DNA of 64,000 nucleotides from Lysobacter sp. Root76. GTDB lineage: Bacteria; Pseudomonadota; Gammaproteobacteria; Xanthomonadales; Xanthomonadaceae. The notes beneath the pieces were generated by a model. The model saw nothing but the letters and a program-made list of their open reading frames with translations. It was not told the DNA's origin and did no database searches. The position numbers were made by a program, and so were the translations under genes. Where the stretch lies: positions 117 through 64,116 of the forward strand of contig NZ_LMIK01000005.1 of the NCBI RefSeq assembly GCF_001428685.1, given 5' to 3'. Positions 54,101 through 62,987 of the stretch are shown here, one piece after another (positions within the stretch are counted from its first letter, which is position 1; every line of letters starts with the position of its first letter).

Positions 54101-54798
54101 AGCGGATCGGGCGTGGCCGCGGGCAGCGGCGGCCGTAGCCGCGCTGCGCGCAGCAGCGCGCCCAAGTCGGCGGCCAGCGCCGGGGGACCGGCCGGCCAGC
54201 GCGCCTGCAGCAGTTCGGCGGCGACCGCATCGGTGCCGAGCGCGCGCCACAGGTCGACCGCGACCTCCTCGCGCAGCTCGCGGTCGCTGCCGATCATCTC
54301 CGGCGCCAGGAAGGCCTGCCCGGTTTCCAGGGCGTGCTCGCTGAGCACGCGCGCGCAGAAACCGTGGATGGTGACCACCGCGGCCAGGTCGATCTCGCGC
54401 GCGGCGCGTTGCAGGCGCACGCGCAACGCCGCCGGCGCTTCCTCGTGCAGACGCGCGGCGATCAGGGCGCGGGTGACCGCGCGCTCGCCGTCGTCGTCGG
54501 CTGCGGGCAGCGCGGGATCGTCGGCGGCGATGCGCGCGGCCAGCAGCAGGCGCCGGCGCAGGCGTTCGCGCAGTTCCTGGGTGGCCGCGTCGGTGAAGGT
54601 CACCGCCAGGATCTGGCCGACGCGCAGGCCGCGCTCGATCACCAGGCGCGTGACCAGGGTCGCCAGGGTGTAGGTCTTGCCGGTGCCGGCGCTGGCTTCG
54701 ATCAGGTGCAGGCCGTGCAAGGGCAGGCGCAGGAAATCGTCGTCCGCGACGGCGGCGGCCGGCGCCGGGTCGAACAGGTCGCGCGGGCGTTCGCTCAT
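51118..54798 (-). CDS. recB: Exodeoxyribonuclease V beta subunit
   Basis: A 1226-residue 3'-5' helicase/nuclease of the RecBCD double-strand-break repair complex. Walker A ASAGTGKT is at residues 35-42, QDTDARQWAIF marks the motif II region, and LTLHKSKGLEF is motif V. The C-terminal nuclease has the D-x-K core in LLDYKTNRLP (Asp1129), so it looks active. The ATG at 54798 overlaps the recC stop by 4 bases. The reading frame is open upstream through recC, so the true start rests on the conserved N-terminus. Confidence 0.95.
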   Translation of the reverse strand: MSERPRDLFDPAPAAAVADDDFLRLPLHGLHLIEASAGTGKTYTLATLVTRLVIERGLRVGQILAVTFTDAATQELRERLRRRLLLAARIAADDPALPAADDDGERAVTRALIAARLHEEAPAALRVRLQRAAREIDLAAVVTIHGFCARVLSEHALETGQAFLAPEMIGSDRELREEVAVDLWRALGTDAVAAELLQARWPAGPPALAADLGALLRAARLRPPLPAATPDPLPLLQARADVLRRSYLQHGAQAFADLEAAMAAKVLNGQTWRAELPGALNEALARWCANGDASARIEPRIDRMTPAALADRTNKGKQAQTPSSPLFLALADYLAAAAARAQWLDAQGLALVHRVREEAAARLAELKRVRRVQTYDDLIDGVADALAGPHADALIARLRAQYAVALVDEFQDTDARQWAIFERVFGPASRDDGGALLDSPLLNTPPLNSLFLIGDPKQAIYGFRGGDVHTYLAAAGRAEQAPPLRRNFRSRPSLLRAVEALYRRAGADAFVDARIGFLAVEPGGVVADEALLRAGRRAPALTLRRLPAPDDGRKQAQWSAPESRELATRACVAAVHTWLADARAGRAAIDGRPLQPADIAVLVRSHDEAARVQRALVAAGIPAVAAGRRSVFATEQAQELLALFDALLQPGDGGRLRAALASVFLGLDADAIARLDSDELWQRDWQLRALEWRERWQRHGPLALVADLCAQQAPRLLALDDGERRLTNLLQLGEALQEADARALGLHGLVDWLRLRIAEADDNDEQQQLRLESDARRVQILTLHKSKGLEFGLVFLPFAAIGRESRGGRHCEYPDDDGRVLQLEGEHDDAATPSWNEARSRSLREAAAEDARLLYVGLTRAKHALWLATGPLYLGAATPLAPMLDDIAALATGDGHDIAVDDGAPEPRPLPLPPQAGGAVPPARTLRRGLSRDWWVHSFTQLTREDAGNRVQDERGAEDEPEPLILPAPHELPIDVMELRFSGSRFGNAVHTALERCDFAAWRHWRRLGLVPDGQEPLLRTAMHEQGYTDADIDGGGLDTLARLVGATLTAALPEGARLADLPANALRAEMEFHFALNDASTAALLDLLHAHGWLRARQAFGHRRRLDGLMTGKIDLVYVHEGRYYLLDYKTNRLPSYDAAAIERAMDDSEYTLQSLIYTLALHRWLRFRLGADYDYDRDFGGTRYLFCRGLDPIRSQSEGDGIHAQVPPRALVEALDALFGGGAA

Positions 54799-57700
54799 CG
54801 CGCGTCCTCCTCGCTGCGGCCGTGCACGACGGCATCGAACACCAGCCGCGCGATGGCGCGGAACTCGTCGGCCAGGGCCGCGCCCTCGGCGGTGGCGGCG
54901 AACGGATCGCGGCCGCGCAGCGCCAGACGCGCGCCGCCGGCCTCGGCCTCGCTCCAGCTGTGGCTGCCGCCGTGCCATTGCAGCGCGGCCTGGTTCCAGG
55001 CGTCGCGGCCTTCGCTGTCGGCCTGGTACCACAGCCAGCCCGCGCGCGGCAGAAACGGCAGCGGCTCGCGCAGGCCGTGCGCGCGCAGGCGCAGCAGCGC
55101 GTCCAGCGCAGTGCGGGCCTGCGCGGGTGCGAGCGCCGCGCGCAGGCTGGGCCCGACCCCGGCACCGGTCTGGGCGAACTGCGCCAGCGGGCGCGTGTCG
55201 CCCAGCGCCGACAGCACCAGCCAGTCCAGGCCGTGGGCGATCTGGGCCGGGCCGTGCAAGGCGCCGAAGCGCAGGCGCGCCAGACCGGCGGCGTAGAGCT
55301 CGTCGATGCGGCCGTGCAGCCGCTGCGCGCCGAGTTCGAGTTCGAAGTGCCGCGACTGCGGCGCCTGATCCTCGCGCCAGCGCGCGAAGGCCTCGGCGTA
55401 GGGCTGCACTTCGGCGAGCAGGCTGTCGAGCTGGCGCCGGCCCAGCGGCCCGGACGGCAGCAGCGCGCGGGCGCGCAAGCGCGCCTGCAGGCCTTCGTCT
55501 TGCCCGGCCAGCAGGGCGTCGTACACCGCCTGCTGCAGTTGCTGGCGCTGCAGGCCGCGGCCGGGCAGCAGCAAGGGTTCGACATCGTCGTCGGCGTCGC
55601 CCGCGTCGGGCAGGCGCAGGTTGAGGCGCTGGCGCAGGAACGCGCCCGGCGGGTCGCGCAGGAACGCGCGCAGGTCGGCCAGCGCGATCCGCGGCGCGGC
55701 CTCGACCGGGGCCAACGGACGGTCGATCCAGGGCCCGAGTTCGCTGCGTTCGCCGGCGCCGGCCTGCGCCGCCGGGCGCCATTCGCCGCGGTAGCTGTAG
55801 CGGCGCGGTTCGAGCGCGCCGTCGGCCCCGTCGCCGGCGCCGAACGCGGCCGGCGAGAACGGCTGCAGCGGTTCGTGCACGATCAGGGCGGCGCGCGCGG
55901 CGTTGGGGTCGCGGTGGTAGCGCGCGGCCACATCCAGCAGTTCCGACACCAGCGGCGAAGGCTCGCGCGCACTGCCGTCGCGCGGGTCGGCGCCCAGGTA
56001 GCTCAGGTACAGCACTTCGGACGCGGCCACGAACAGCTGCAGGAACAGGAAGCGATCGTCCTCGCGCAGCGAGCGGTCGCCGTGGCGACGCGCGGTGGTG
56101 CCCAGTTCGGCGGCGAGGCGGTTGAGGCCGCCGACCGGATCGCGGCGCGGGTAGTCGCCGTCGTTCATGCCGAGCAGGCAGATCGCGCGGAACGGGATCA
56201 GGCGCATCGGCACCATGCGGCCGAAACTGACGCCGCCGGTGAGCAGCGGCGCGCGGGTGTCGGCGTCGCTCAGGGCGGCGCGGAAATGCGCGCGCACCAC
56301 TTCGGCCGGCACCGGCGCGTCGAAGCCGGCGCGCCCCGCATCGCGGGCGAAGCCTTCCACCAGCAGGCGCAGGCGTTCCAGGGTGCGCAGGTCGCCGGAC
56401 TCGCGCGGCCGCTGCGGCAACAAGGCCTGCAACAGGCTCAGCAGACGGTCGCGCCACTGCGCCGGCGTCATCGCCGCGGCCAGCGCGCGTTCGTGGCGGG
56501 CGAGCACGCGCAGCAAACGGATCAAGGCGTCGAGCGCGTCCAGCGCGCTGCCTTCGAGTTCGGTGTACGGCGCGACTCCGGCGATGTCCTCGTCGCCGCC
56601 GCTGGCATGCCCGATCAGCAGGCGGTCGAGGGCGAAGCGCCAGGTGTAGGCGTCGTCGGCCGGCGCCTGGTGGCGGGCGCGGTGGGCGTCGTCGATGCCC
56701 CAGCGCGCGCCGGCCTCGTGCAGCCAGGCATGCAGGCGTTCGAACGCGGGCGCGTCCAGGCCGGCGGCGTCGGCGATCGCGGGCGTGGCCAGCAGGTCGA
56801 GGATCTCGCTCAGGCCGAAGCGCGACACCGGCAGCGCGAGCAGGCGCAGGAACACGTCGGCCAGCGGTTCGGCGGCGAGCGGGCTGACGTCGGCCAGCGC
56901 ATAGGGAATGAAGTCCGGGCGCCCGGCCAGGCCGCCGAACACCGCGGCGATGTGCGGCGCGTAGGGATCGATGTCGGGCGCCAGCACCGCGATCTCGCGC
57001 GGCTGCAGCGGCGGATCGAAGCGCGGGTCTTCGAGCAGGCCGCGCAGTTGGTCGTGCAGCACCTGCACTTCGCGCAACCGGGTGTGGCAGGCGTGGACCT
57101 GCAGGCTGGGGTCGGCCGTATCGACGCTGTCGCGCCAGGCCGGCAGCGCCGGCGCGCGCCGGTGCAGCAGGTCGCGCTGCAGGCGCTTGAGCAGGCTGTC
57201 GCGCGCGGGATCGTCGGCCGGATCGGTTTCCGGATCGGCGTAGGCGGCGATCTCGCCCGAGGGGTGCACCACCTCGTAGCCGCCCAGCACCGCCATGAAG
57301 TCGCGGCCGGCCGCGCCCCAGGCCTGCAGCAGCGGGTTGTCGTCGTCGGCCTCGGCCGGTGCGCCGGCTTCGTCCAGGCGCAGGCGCTCGGCGTAGCTCG
57401 CCAGGTCGCCCCAGTACTTGCGGGTCGGCGTGGGCAGATAGAAATGCAGCACGCCGGCGCGGGCCTGGGTCGCGATCACCCGCAGCACGTCGGGCGAGAC
57501 GTTGAGGGTGGCGAAGGCGAACAACCGCGGCGGCAGCCCGGCCGGCGCCGGCGCATCGTCGCCGCCGTGGCGCGCCAGGTAGTCGCCAATGCGGCGCGCG
57601 CGGTACAGGCGCCCGCCGGCGACGCGGCGCCACAGCGCGGCCTGGGCGTCGTCGCGCGCCTGGCCCGCGTCCCAGGCCAGCAGCCAGTCGCGGCGCCAGG

Positions 57701-58133
57701 CCTGGTACTTCTCGAACAGGCCCGCCAGCTCGCCGGCCAGCGACCAAGGCTTGAGCGGGTCGGCGCCGGCCAGATAGCCGCGCAATTCGGCCAGCGCCGG
57801 TTCGCGCAGCGTGGCCGGATGCGAGAGCTCCTTGTAGAGGCGCCAGCGCAGCGCGTCGGCGCCGATGTCGTCCTCCACGCCGGGCACGTTGGCGTCGAGC
57901 GCGCGCTGGACGAACTCGCCCGGGGTCAGGAATTCGAGATTGGCGGCGATGCCGTAGGCCTGGGCCAGGGTCGCCTGCAGCCAGCGCCGCATCGCCACCT
58001 GCGGGATCAGGACCACGTCCGGCGCCAGCGCCGACTGCCCCAGCGCGGGCGTGCGCAGTTCCTGCGCCAGCAGCCCGGCCAGCACGTCCAGCGCATTGGA
58101 ATGGTAGAGACGGAAGTCGGGACGGCCGGGCAT
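54795..58133 (-). CDS. recC: Exodeoxyribonuclease V gamma subunit
   Basis: A 1112-residue subunit that holds the RecBCD complex together and recognises Chi. It has a helicase-like fold without a functional Walker A, as in the family. The N-terminus FRLYHSNALDVLAGLLA is typical, and FATLNVSPDVLRVIA and the ICLLGMNDGDYPRRDP segment are strong RecC markers. The ATG at 58133 is chosen because upstream in-frame sequence has no conservation. It is the first gene of the operon and divergent from mlaF. Confidence 0.94.
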   Translation of the reverse strand: MPGRPDFRLYHSNALDVLAGLLAQELRTPALGQSALAPDVVLIPQVAMRRWLQATLAQAYGIAANLEFLTPGEFVQRALDANVPGVEDDIGADALRWRLYKELSHPATLREPALAELRGYLAGADPLKPWSLAGELAGLFEKYQAWRRDWLLAWDAGQARDDAQAALWRRVAGGRLYRARRIGDYLARHGGDDAPAPAGLPPRLFAFATLNVSPDVLRVIATQARAGVLHFYLPTPTRKYWGDLASYAERLRLDEAGAPAEADDDNPLLQAWGAAGRDFMAVLGGYEVVHPSGEIAAYADPETDPADDPARDSLLKRLQRDLLHRRAPALPAWRDSVDTADPSLQVHACHTRLREVQVLHDQLRGLLEDPRFDPPLQPREIAVLAPDIDPYAPHIAAVFGGLAGRPDFIPYALADVSPLAAEPLADVFLRLLALPVSRFGLSEILDLLATPAIADAAGLDAPAFERLHAWLHEAGARWGIDDAHRARHQAPADDAYTWRFALDRLLIGHASGGDEDIAGVAPYTELEGSALDALDALIRLLRVLARHERALAAAMTPAQWRDRLLSLLQALLPQRPRESGDLRTLERLRLLVEGFARDAGRAGFDAPVPAEVVRAHFRAALSDADTRAPLLTGGVSFGRMVPMRLIPFRAICLLGMNDGDYPRRDPVGGLNRLAAELGTTARRHGDRSLREDDRFLFLQLFVAASEVLYLSYLGADPRDGSAREPSPLVSELLDVAARYHRDPNAARAALIVHEPLQPFSPAAFGAGDGADGALEPRRYSYRGEWRPAAQAGAGERSELGPWIDRPLAPVEAAPRIALADLRAFLRDPPGAFLRQRLNLRLPDAGDADDDVEPLLLPGRGLQRQQLQQAVYDALLAGQDEGLQARLRARALLPSGPLGRRQLDSLLAEVQPYAEAFARWREDQAPQSRHFELELGAQRLHGRIDELYAAGLARLRFGALHGPAQIAHGLDWLVLSALGDTRPLAQFAQTGAGVGPSLRAALAPAQARTALDALLRLRAHGLREPLPFLPRAGWLWYQADSEGRDAWNQAALQWHGGSHSWSEAEAGGARLALRGRDPFAATAEGAALADEFRAIARLVFDAVVHGRSEEDAR

Positions 58134-58439
58134 CGCGACATCTTGCCGCAGCGCGGACGCAGGCGTGGCGATCCTTTGCGGCGACCCAGCCTGCGCCAGC
58201 GGGCGGTCCGATGGCGCCCGGCGCCACGCCGCATGCGTAACGCCGGCGCTTAAAGCCTTCTTAATCCGTGCCGTCCAGCATCGACGGCACGACGATGGTG
58301 CCGTTCTCGTGGCGTCGCCGTGGAACCTGCGACAATGCCCGCGCTGCATCCCCGTTCAGCCTCAGCCCGCCAAGCTGCCGAAACTTGCGACCCCACGCGG
58401 GCCGCATGCGGCCGCACCTCTCCGGATGACGCCCACAGC
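58134..58439. promoter_or_regulatory. Divergent spacer between recC and mlaF
   Basis: 306 bases with no gene visible. It holds a perfect 9-bp inverted repeat (CGTGCCGTC 58267-58275, GACGGCACG 58283-58291) with a 7-base loop, and a GACAAT (58331-58336) that could be an mlaF -10 box without a clear -35. Promoters for both operons should lie here. Confidence 0.45.
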
Positions 58440-59228
58440 ATGACGACCGAAACGCCCATCGTCCGCCTGACCGACCTGCGACTCGATCGCGGCGGCCGTG
58501 CCGTGCTGCGCGACATCAACCTGTCGATGCCGCGCGGCAGCATCGTCGCGGTGCTGGGCCCCTCCGGCAGCGGCAAGTCGACGCTGCTGTCGGCGCTGAC
58601 CGGCGAACTCGCGCCGACCGCGGGCCGGGTCGAAGTGCTGGGCCAGGACGTGCCGCGCCGCTCGCGCGCGCTGCTGGAACTGCGCAAGGGCCTGGGCGTG
58701 CTGCTGCAGGGCAACGGCCTGCTCACCGACCTCACCGCGGCCGAGAACGTGGCCCTGCCGCTGCGCACCCATACCGATCTGCCCGATGCCCTGATCCAGC
58801 GCCTGGTGCTGATGAAACTCAACGCGGTCGGCCTGCGCGCCGCCGCCGACGCCTACCCGCGCGAACTGTCCGGCGGCATGGCGCGCCGGGTCGCGCTGGC
58901 GCGCGCGCTGGCGCTGGACCCGCCGCTGATGATCTACGACGAACCGCTGACCGGCCTGGATCCGATCGCCTCCGGCGTGGTCATGAGCCTGGTCCGCCGC
59001 CTCAACGACACCCTCGGCCTGACCAGCATCATCGTGACCCATCACGTCCACGAAACCCTGCCCGTGGCCGACCACGCCATCGTGATCGCCAACGGCGGCA
59101 TCGTCTTCTCCGGCACCCCGGCGCAGCTGGAAGCCAGCACCGACCCGCTGGTGCAGCAGTTCCTGCGCGGCCAACCCGACGGTCCGATCGCCTTCGACGC
59201 GGCGCCACGCACGGCGGAGGCCGCCTGA
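58440..59228 (+). CDS. mlaF: Phospholipid transport ABC ATPase
   Basis: A 262-residue cytoplasmic ATPase of the Mla intermembrane phospholipid transport complex. It has Walker A GPSGSGKST (about residues 40-48), signature LSGGMARRVALARAL, and Walker B LMIYDEPLTGLDP. The ATG at 58440 is chosen over earlier in-frame starts by the typical N-terminus. Its stop overlaps the mlaE ATG by one base. First gene of mlaFEDCBA. Confidence 0.95.
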   Translation: MTTETPIVRLTDLRLDRGGRAVLRDINLSMPRGSIVAVLGPSGSGKSTLLSALTGELAPTAGRVEVLGQDVPRRSRALLELRKGLGVLLQGNGLLTDLTAAENVALPLRTHTDLPDALIQRLVLMKLNAVGLRAAADAYPRELSGGMARRVALARALALDPPLMIYDEPLTGLDPIASGVVMSLVRRLNDTLGLTSIIVTHHVHETLPVADHAIVIANGGIVFSGTPAQLEASTDPLVQQFLRGQPDGPIAFDAAPRTAEAA

Positions 59229-59977
59229 TGGCCTTCGTCGAAGCCACCCGCCAGCTCGGCCGCGCCGGCCTGTTCACCCTGTCGGTGTTCCGCGCGTCCA
59301 AGCCGACGCCCGACTTCTTCCGCGAGTTGACCCGCGAGATCTACAAGATAGGTGCACGTTCGCTGCCGATCATCGCCGTTGGCGGCGCGTTCGTGGGCTT
59401 GGTGCTGACCCTGCAGGGCTACCGCACGCTCGCCACCTTCGGCGCCAGCAACTCGCTGAGCACCCTGCTCGGCCTGTCGCTGTACCGCGAACTCGGCCCG
59501 GTCCTCACCGCGCTGCTGTTCATCGGCCGCGCCGGCAGCTCGATCGCCGCCGAACTGGGCTTGATGCGTGCCACCGACCAGATCACCGCGCTGGGCCTGA
59601 TGGCGATCGACCCGGTCGGCAAGGCGGTCGCGCCGCGCTTCTGGGCCGCGGTGCTGAGCGTGCCGCTGCTGACCGGCTTCTTCTGCAGCTTCGCGATCGC
59701 CGCCAGCTACCTCGAGGCGGTGCACGTGATCGGCCTGGACCCGGGCTACTTCTGGCCCGCGCTGAAGGACAACGTCGATTTCGTCGACGACTTCTGCGTG
59801 GCCTTGTTGAAGTCCGGCGTGTTCGGCGCCACCTCGGCGCTGGTCGCGGCCTACGTCGGCTATCACGCCGAACCGACCATCGAAGGCACCTCGGTCGCGA
59901 CCACCAAGGCGGTGGTCAACGCGTCCCTGCTGGTGCTGATGTTCAACTTCGTCATGTCCGCATTGCTGTTTAGATAG
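59228..59977 (+). CDS. mlaE: Phospholipid transport ABC permease
   Basis: A 249-residue inner-membrane permease of the Mla system with about five hydrophobic segments. GAFVGLVLTLQGYRTL, ELGPVLTALLFIGRAGSSIAAELG and ALGLMAIDPV are conserved MlaE stretches. It pairs with MlaF and MlaD. It is followed by a 95-bp spacer before mlaD. Confidence 0.95.
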   Translation: MAFVEATRQLGRAGLFTLSVFRASKPTPDFFRELTREIYKIGARSLPIIAVGGAFVGLVLTLQGYRTLATFGASNSLSTLLGLSLYRELGPVLTALLFIGRAGSSIAAELGLMRATDQITALGLMAIDPVGKAVAPRFWAAVLSVPLLTGFFCSFAIAASYLEAVHVIGLDPGYFWPALKDNVDFVDDFCVALLKSGVFGATSALVAAYVGYHAEPTIEGTSVATTKAVVNASLLVLMFNFVMSALLFR

Positions 59978-60072
59978 CGAGCCCCTTCGCAAGAACCCGC
60001 ACATCCCTGTGCGGACTTTCCAATGCAACACCCGCTGTTACGCGACAACGCTCGACACTTGGAGATCCACCC

Positions 60073-60636
60073 ATGTCCGTCCGCAGTCCCCGCATCGAAT
60101 TCGCCGTCGGCGCGTTCCTGTTGCTCGCCCTGGCCTCGCTGCTGGTGCTGGCGATCGCCTCCACCAACGGCAAGTGGGGCTTCGGCGGCGACAGCTACGC
60201 GCTCAAGGCCCGCTTCACCACCATCGGCGCGCTGCGCCCGAACGCGCCGGTCAAGATCGGCGGCGTCGCGGTAGGTCAGGTCGCGCATATCGAGCTCGAT
60301 CCCAAGACCTTCGAGTCCAAGGTCACCCTGGCGATCAACAGCCAGTACAAGGACCTGCCCGCCGACACCTCGGCCGGCATCTTCACCAGCGGTTTGCTGG
60401 GCGAGAGCTATATCGGCCTGACCCCGGGCGGCGATCCGGAGCCGCTCAAGCCCGGCGACGAGATCTTCCTGACCCAGCCCGCGGTCGACCTGATCCAGCT
60501 GGTCGGCAAGTACATGTTCAGCGGCGGCGGTGCCCAGGGCGGCAACAAGAAAGACGCCGCGGCGCCCGCCACCAACGACGTTCCGGCGTACCTGCAAGGC
60601 GAAGCCGCCCCCACCCAAGACGAGAGCAAGAAATGA
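60073..60636 (+). CDS. mlaD: MCE-domain phospholipid-binding protein
   Basis: A 187-residue protein anchored by an N-terminal helix (about residues 10-30) with one periplasmic MCE domain (about 38-120). RFTTIGALRPNAPVKIGGVAVGQV and GLLGESYIGLTPGG are typical. A C-terminal low-complexity tail (about 155-187) follows. In E. coli MlaD forms a hexamer around the MlaFEDB core. The stop overlaps the mlaC ATG by 3 bases. Confidence 0.94.
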   Translation: MSVRSPRIEFAVGAFLLLALASLLVLAIASTNGKWGFGGDSYALKARFTTIGALRPNAPVKIGGVAVGQVAHIELDPKTFESKVTLAINSQYKDLPADTSAGIFTSGLLGESYIGLTPGGDPEPLKPGDEIFLTQPAVDLIQLVGKYMFSGGGAQGGNKKDAAAPATNDVPAYLQGEAAPTQDESKK

Positions 60637-61289
60637 AGCGCACCCTTATCTCCCTTGTGATCGCGTCGGCGCTGCTCGCCGCCGCGCCCGCCACCGTATT
60701 CGCGCAGTCGGCGCAGGCCGCGACCACCGCACCGGCCGGCTCGCCCAGCCAGATGGTGCTGGCCAACAGCACCCGCATCCTGAGCACGCTGGAAGCGCGC
60801 CGCGCCGAGTTCACCAAGAACCGCGCCGCGCTGAGCCAGTTCATCAGCACCGAGTTCAACCAGATGTTCGACCGCGACTACGCCGCGCGCCTGGTCCTGG
60901 GCACGCACGGCCGCGGCGCCTCCGACAGCGACGTCAAGCTGTTCGCCGACGCGCTCAGCACCAGCCTGATGCAGCGCTACGGTTCCTCGCTGCTGGACTT
61001 CAACGCCAAGCTCAAGGTCCGGATCAAGTCCGAAACCCCGCTGCGCGGCGGCGCGATCGTGAAGGTGTCCAGCGAATACCTGCGCCAGGGCGGCGAGCCG
61101 GTGCCGGTCGACTACCTGATGCGCAAGATCGGCAGCAACTGGAAGGTGTTCGACGTGATGGTGGAAGGCGTCAGCTTCGTGCAGACCTTCCGCAACCAGT
61201 TCGACACCCCGCTCAAGCAGAAGTCGATCGCGCAGGTCGCCGCCGACATCCAGGCCGGCCGTCTGCAGGCCCAGGCCCAGAGCAACTGA
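60633..61289 (+). CDS. mlaC: Periplasmic phospholipid shuttle protein
   Basis: A 218-residue precursor with signal peptide (to about residue 24, TVFAQ). The Tol_Tol_Ttg2/MlaC fold is shown by FNQMFDRDYAARLVLGTHGR, LKVRIKSE and NWKVFDVMVEGVSFVQTFR, a strongly conserved C-terminal stretch. It carries phospholipid between MlaA at the outer membrane and MlaFEDB. It is followed directly by mlaB. Confidence 0.94.
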   Translation: MKRTLISLVIASALLAAAPATVFAQSAQAATTAPAGSPSQMVLANSTRILSTLEARRAEFTKNRAALSQFISTEFNQMFDRDYAARLVLGTHGRGASDSDVKLFADALSTSLMQRYGSSLLDFNAKLKVRIKSETPLRGGAIVKVSSEYLRQGGEPVPVDYLMRKIGSNWKVFDVMVEGVSFVQTFRNQFDTPLKQKSIAQVAADIQAGRLQAQAQSN

Positions 61290-61291
61290 GC

Positions 61292-61573
61292 ATGAGCGCG
61301 GCCACCGTCCGACGCGAAGGCGAAGCGCTGGTGTTCACCGGCGCGCTCGACCGCGCCGCGGTGGCGGCGCTGTGGCGGCAGGCGCTGCCGCTGCTCAAGG
61401 ACCTGCGCCGCCTGGAGCTGGGTGCGGTCAGCGAAGTCGACAGCGCCGGCCTGGCGCTGTTGGCCGAACTCGCCGCGCGCGCCCCGGGCGTGAGCGTGAT
61501 CGGCACGCCGCCCGGTTTGACCGAGCTGCGCACCGCGTACCGACTCGACGAGGGACTGGGCTTTTCCAGCTGA
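61292..61573 (+). CDS. mlaB: STAS-domain subunit of the Mla transporter
   Basis: A 93-residue cytoplasmic STAS protein that supports MlaF in E. coli. EVDSAGLALLAELAAR is the conserved STAS loop region (with Ser). The ATG at 61292 lies 2 bases after the mlaC stop. Confidence 0.9.
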   Translation: MSAATVRREGEALVFTGALDRAAVAALWRQALPLLKDLRRLELGAVSEVDSAGLALLAELAARAPGVSVIGTPPGLTELRTAYRLDEGLGFSS

Positions 61574-61647
61574 TCCCGAACACACCGTTGCGGTCGCCAT
61601 CGCCCCAGGGATGTGGCCAGGCCGCCCTTAGCGAATAGACTGCGACC

Positions 61648-62931
61648 ATGCGCTCCCCCACCCCCACGCTTTCCTCCGCCATCGCTCTGGCTTTGGCCCT
61701 GGCGCCGCTCGCCGCCAACGCGCAGCAGATGTCGGCGCAGCAGCGCACCACCTACGAAGCCTGCCTGGCGGCCGGCGACGGCAGCGCCGACGCGGCCCTG
61801 GCCTGCCGCCTCAAGATCGAGGATGGCAAGACCGGCGCCGACGCAAGCGCGACGCCCACGCCGACGCTGGACGAACTTGCGGCCAGGACCGAAGCCGACG
61901 CAGCCGCCAAGGACGCCGCATCCGCGGCGGCCGATGCGAGGGCCTCCGCCACCGAAGCCGCGGATGCTTCAAACGCGGGAACCGCCGCGGTCGACGCCGG
62001 CGCGGCACCCGAGCCGGTCTCCGCGCTGGAGGCCTCCACGCCGGCCGAGGTCGAGCACGCGTCCGACACCGCCGCCGCCGCGGGCACCGCTGCCGCGCAG
62101 GCCAACCCGGCCGACCCGCGCACCGACGCCGAGCGCGACTTCGATGCGCTCTACGGCGCGCAATCGCAGGAGTACGATCCGGTCGCCGACCCGACCCTGC
62201 CGGCGCCGGCCTCGCTGCCGACGATCTACGACCCGTGGGAGCGCTACAACCGCAAGATGCACCGCTTCAACAACGCGGTGGATCGCATCATCGCCAAGCC
62301 TCTCGCGCGCGCCTACGTGCGCGTGGTCCCGCGCCCGGTGCGCCTGGGCGTGAGCAATTTCTTCAACAACCTCGGCCAGCCGGTGTCGGCGGTCAACGCG
62401 CTGCTGCAGGGCAAGCCCAAGCAGGCCGCGCAGTCGCTGGGCCGTTTCGCGCTCAACACCACGGTCGGCATCGGCGGCATCTTCGACCCCGCCAGCGACG
62501 CCAAGCTGCCCAACCGCAGCGAAGACTTCGGCCAGACCATGGGCGTGTGGGGCTGGAAGCGCTCGCGTTACCTGGAACTGCCGCTGTTCGGCCCGCGCAC
62601 CGTGCGCGACGCCTTCGGCGCGGTCGGCGACGCGCCGCTGAGCCCGCTGCGCCAGGTCGATCCGGATCGCATCCGCATCCCGCTGCAGGGCCTGCAACTG
62701 GTCGACGTGCGCGCCCAGCTGATGCCCACCGACGCCCTGCGCGAAGGCGCCGAGGACGACTACACCCTGGTCCGCGACTCGTGGATGCAGCGCCGCGACT
62801 ACCAGATCTTCGGCGACCGCATGGACGCCGAAGACCAGGGCCTGCCGGACTACCTGCGCGACGACAGCAACCCCAGCGTCCCGGCGGATGCGATGCCGAT
62901 GATGCCTACGGACGCGAATTACAACCGTTGA
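61648..62931 (+). CDS. mlaA: MlaA/VacJ-family protein with long Ala-rich N-terminal region and no lipobox
   Basis: A 427-residue exported protein. The signal peptide ends ANA-QQ near residue 25 and, unlike E. coli MlaA, has no lipobox cysteine. Residues about 26-190 are rich in Ala, Asp, Thr and Glu, of unclear structure. The conserved MlaA domain (about 192-410) starts DPWERYNRKMHRFNNAVD and includes NFFNNLGQPVSAVNALLQGK and GVWGWKRSRYLELPLFGP. It removes phospholipid from the outer leaflet of the outer membrane in the family. It is the last gene of the operon and is co-located with mlaFEDCB. Confidence 0.92.
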   Translation: MRSPTPTLSSAIALALALAPLAANAQQMSAQQRTTYEACLAAGDGSADAALACRLKIEDGKTGADASATPTPTLDELAARTEADAAAKDAASAAADARASATEAADASNAGTAAVDAGAAPEPVSALEASTPAEVEHASDTAAAAGTAAAQANPADPRTDAERDFDALYGAQSQEYDPVADPTLPAPASLPTIYDPWERYNRKMHRFNNAVDRIIAKPLARAYVRVVPRPVRLGVSNFFNNLGQPVSAVNALLQGKPKQAAQSLGRFALNTTVGIGGIFDPASDAKLPNRSEDFGQTMGVWGWKRSRYLELPLFGPRTVRDAFGAVGDAPLSPLRQVDPDRIRIPLQGLQLVDVRAQLMPTDALREGAEDDYTLVRDSWMQRRDYQIFGDRMDAEDQGLPDYLRDDSNPSVPADAMPMMPTDANYNR

Positions 62932-62987
62932 TGGTGGCTGTGCGCGCTCAAGCAGCCGCGCAACTGAAAAGCCCGACGCTCTATAGC

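Noticed and set aside
51118-58227. A single 2369-codon protein covering recB and the recC region
   Set aside because: The recC part is in the wrong frame; conserved RecB sequence starts only at 54798, and RecC is complete in another frame.
54822-58253. A 1143-codon open frame opposite recC
   Set aside because: Antisense shadow of recC, with low-complexity Arg/Gln/Ala content and no conserved motif.
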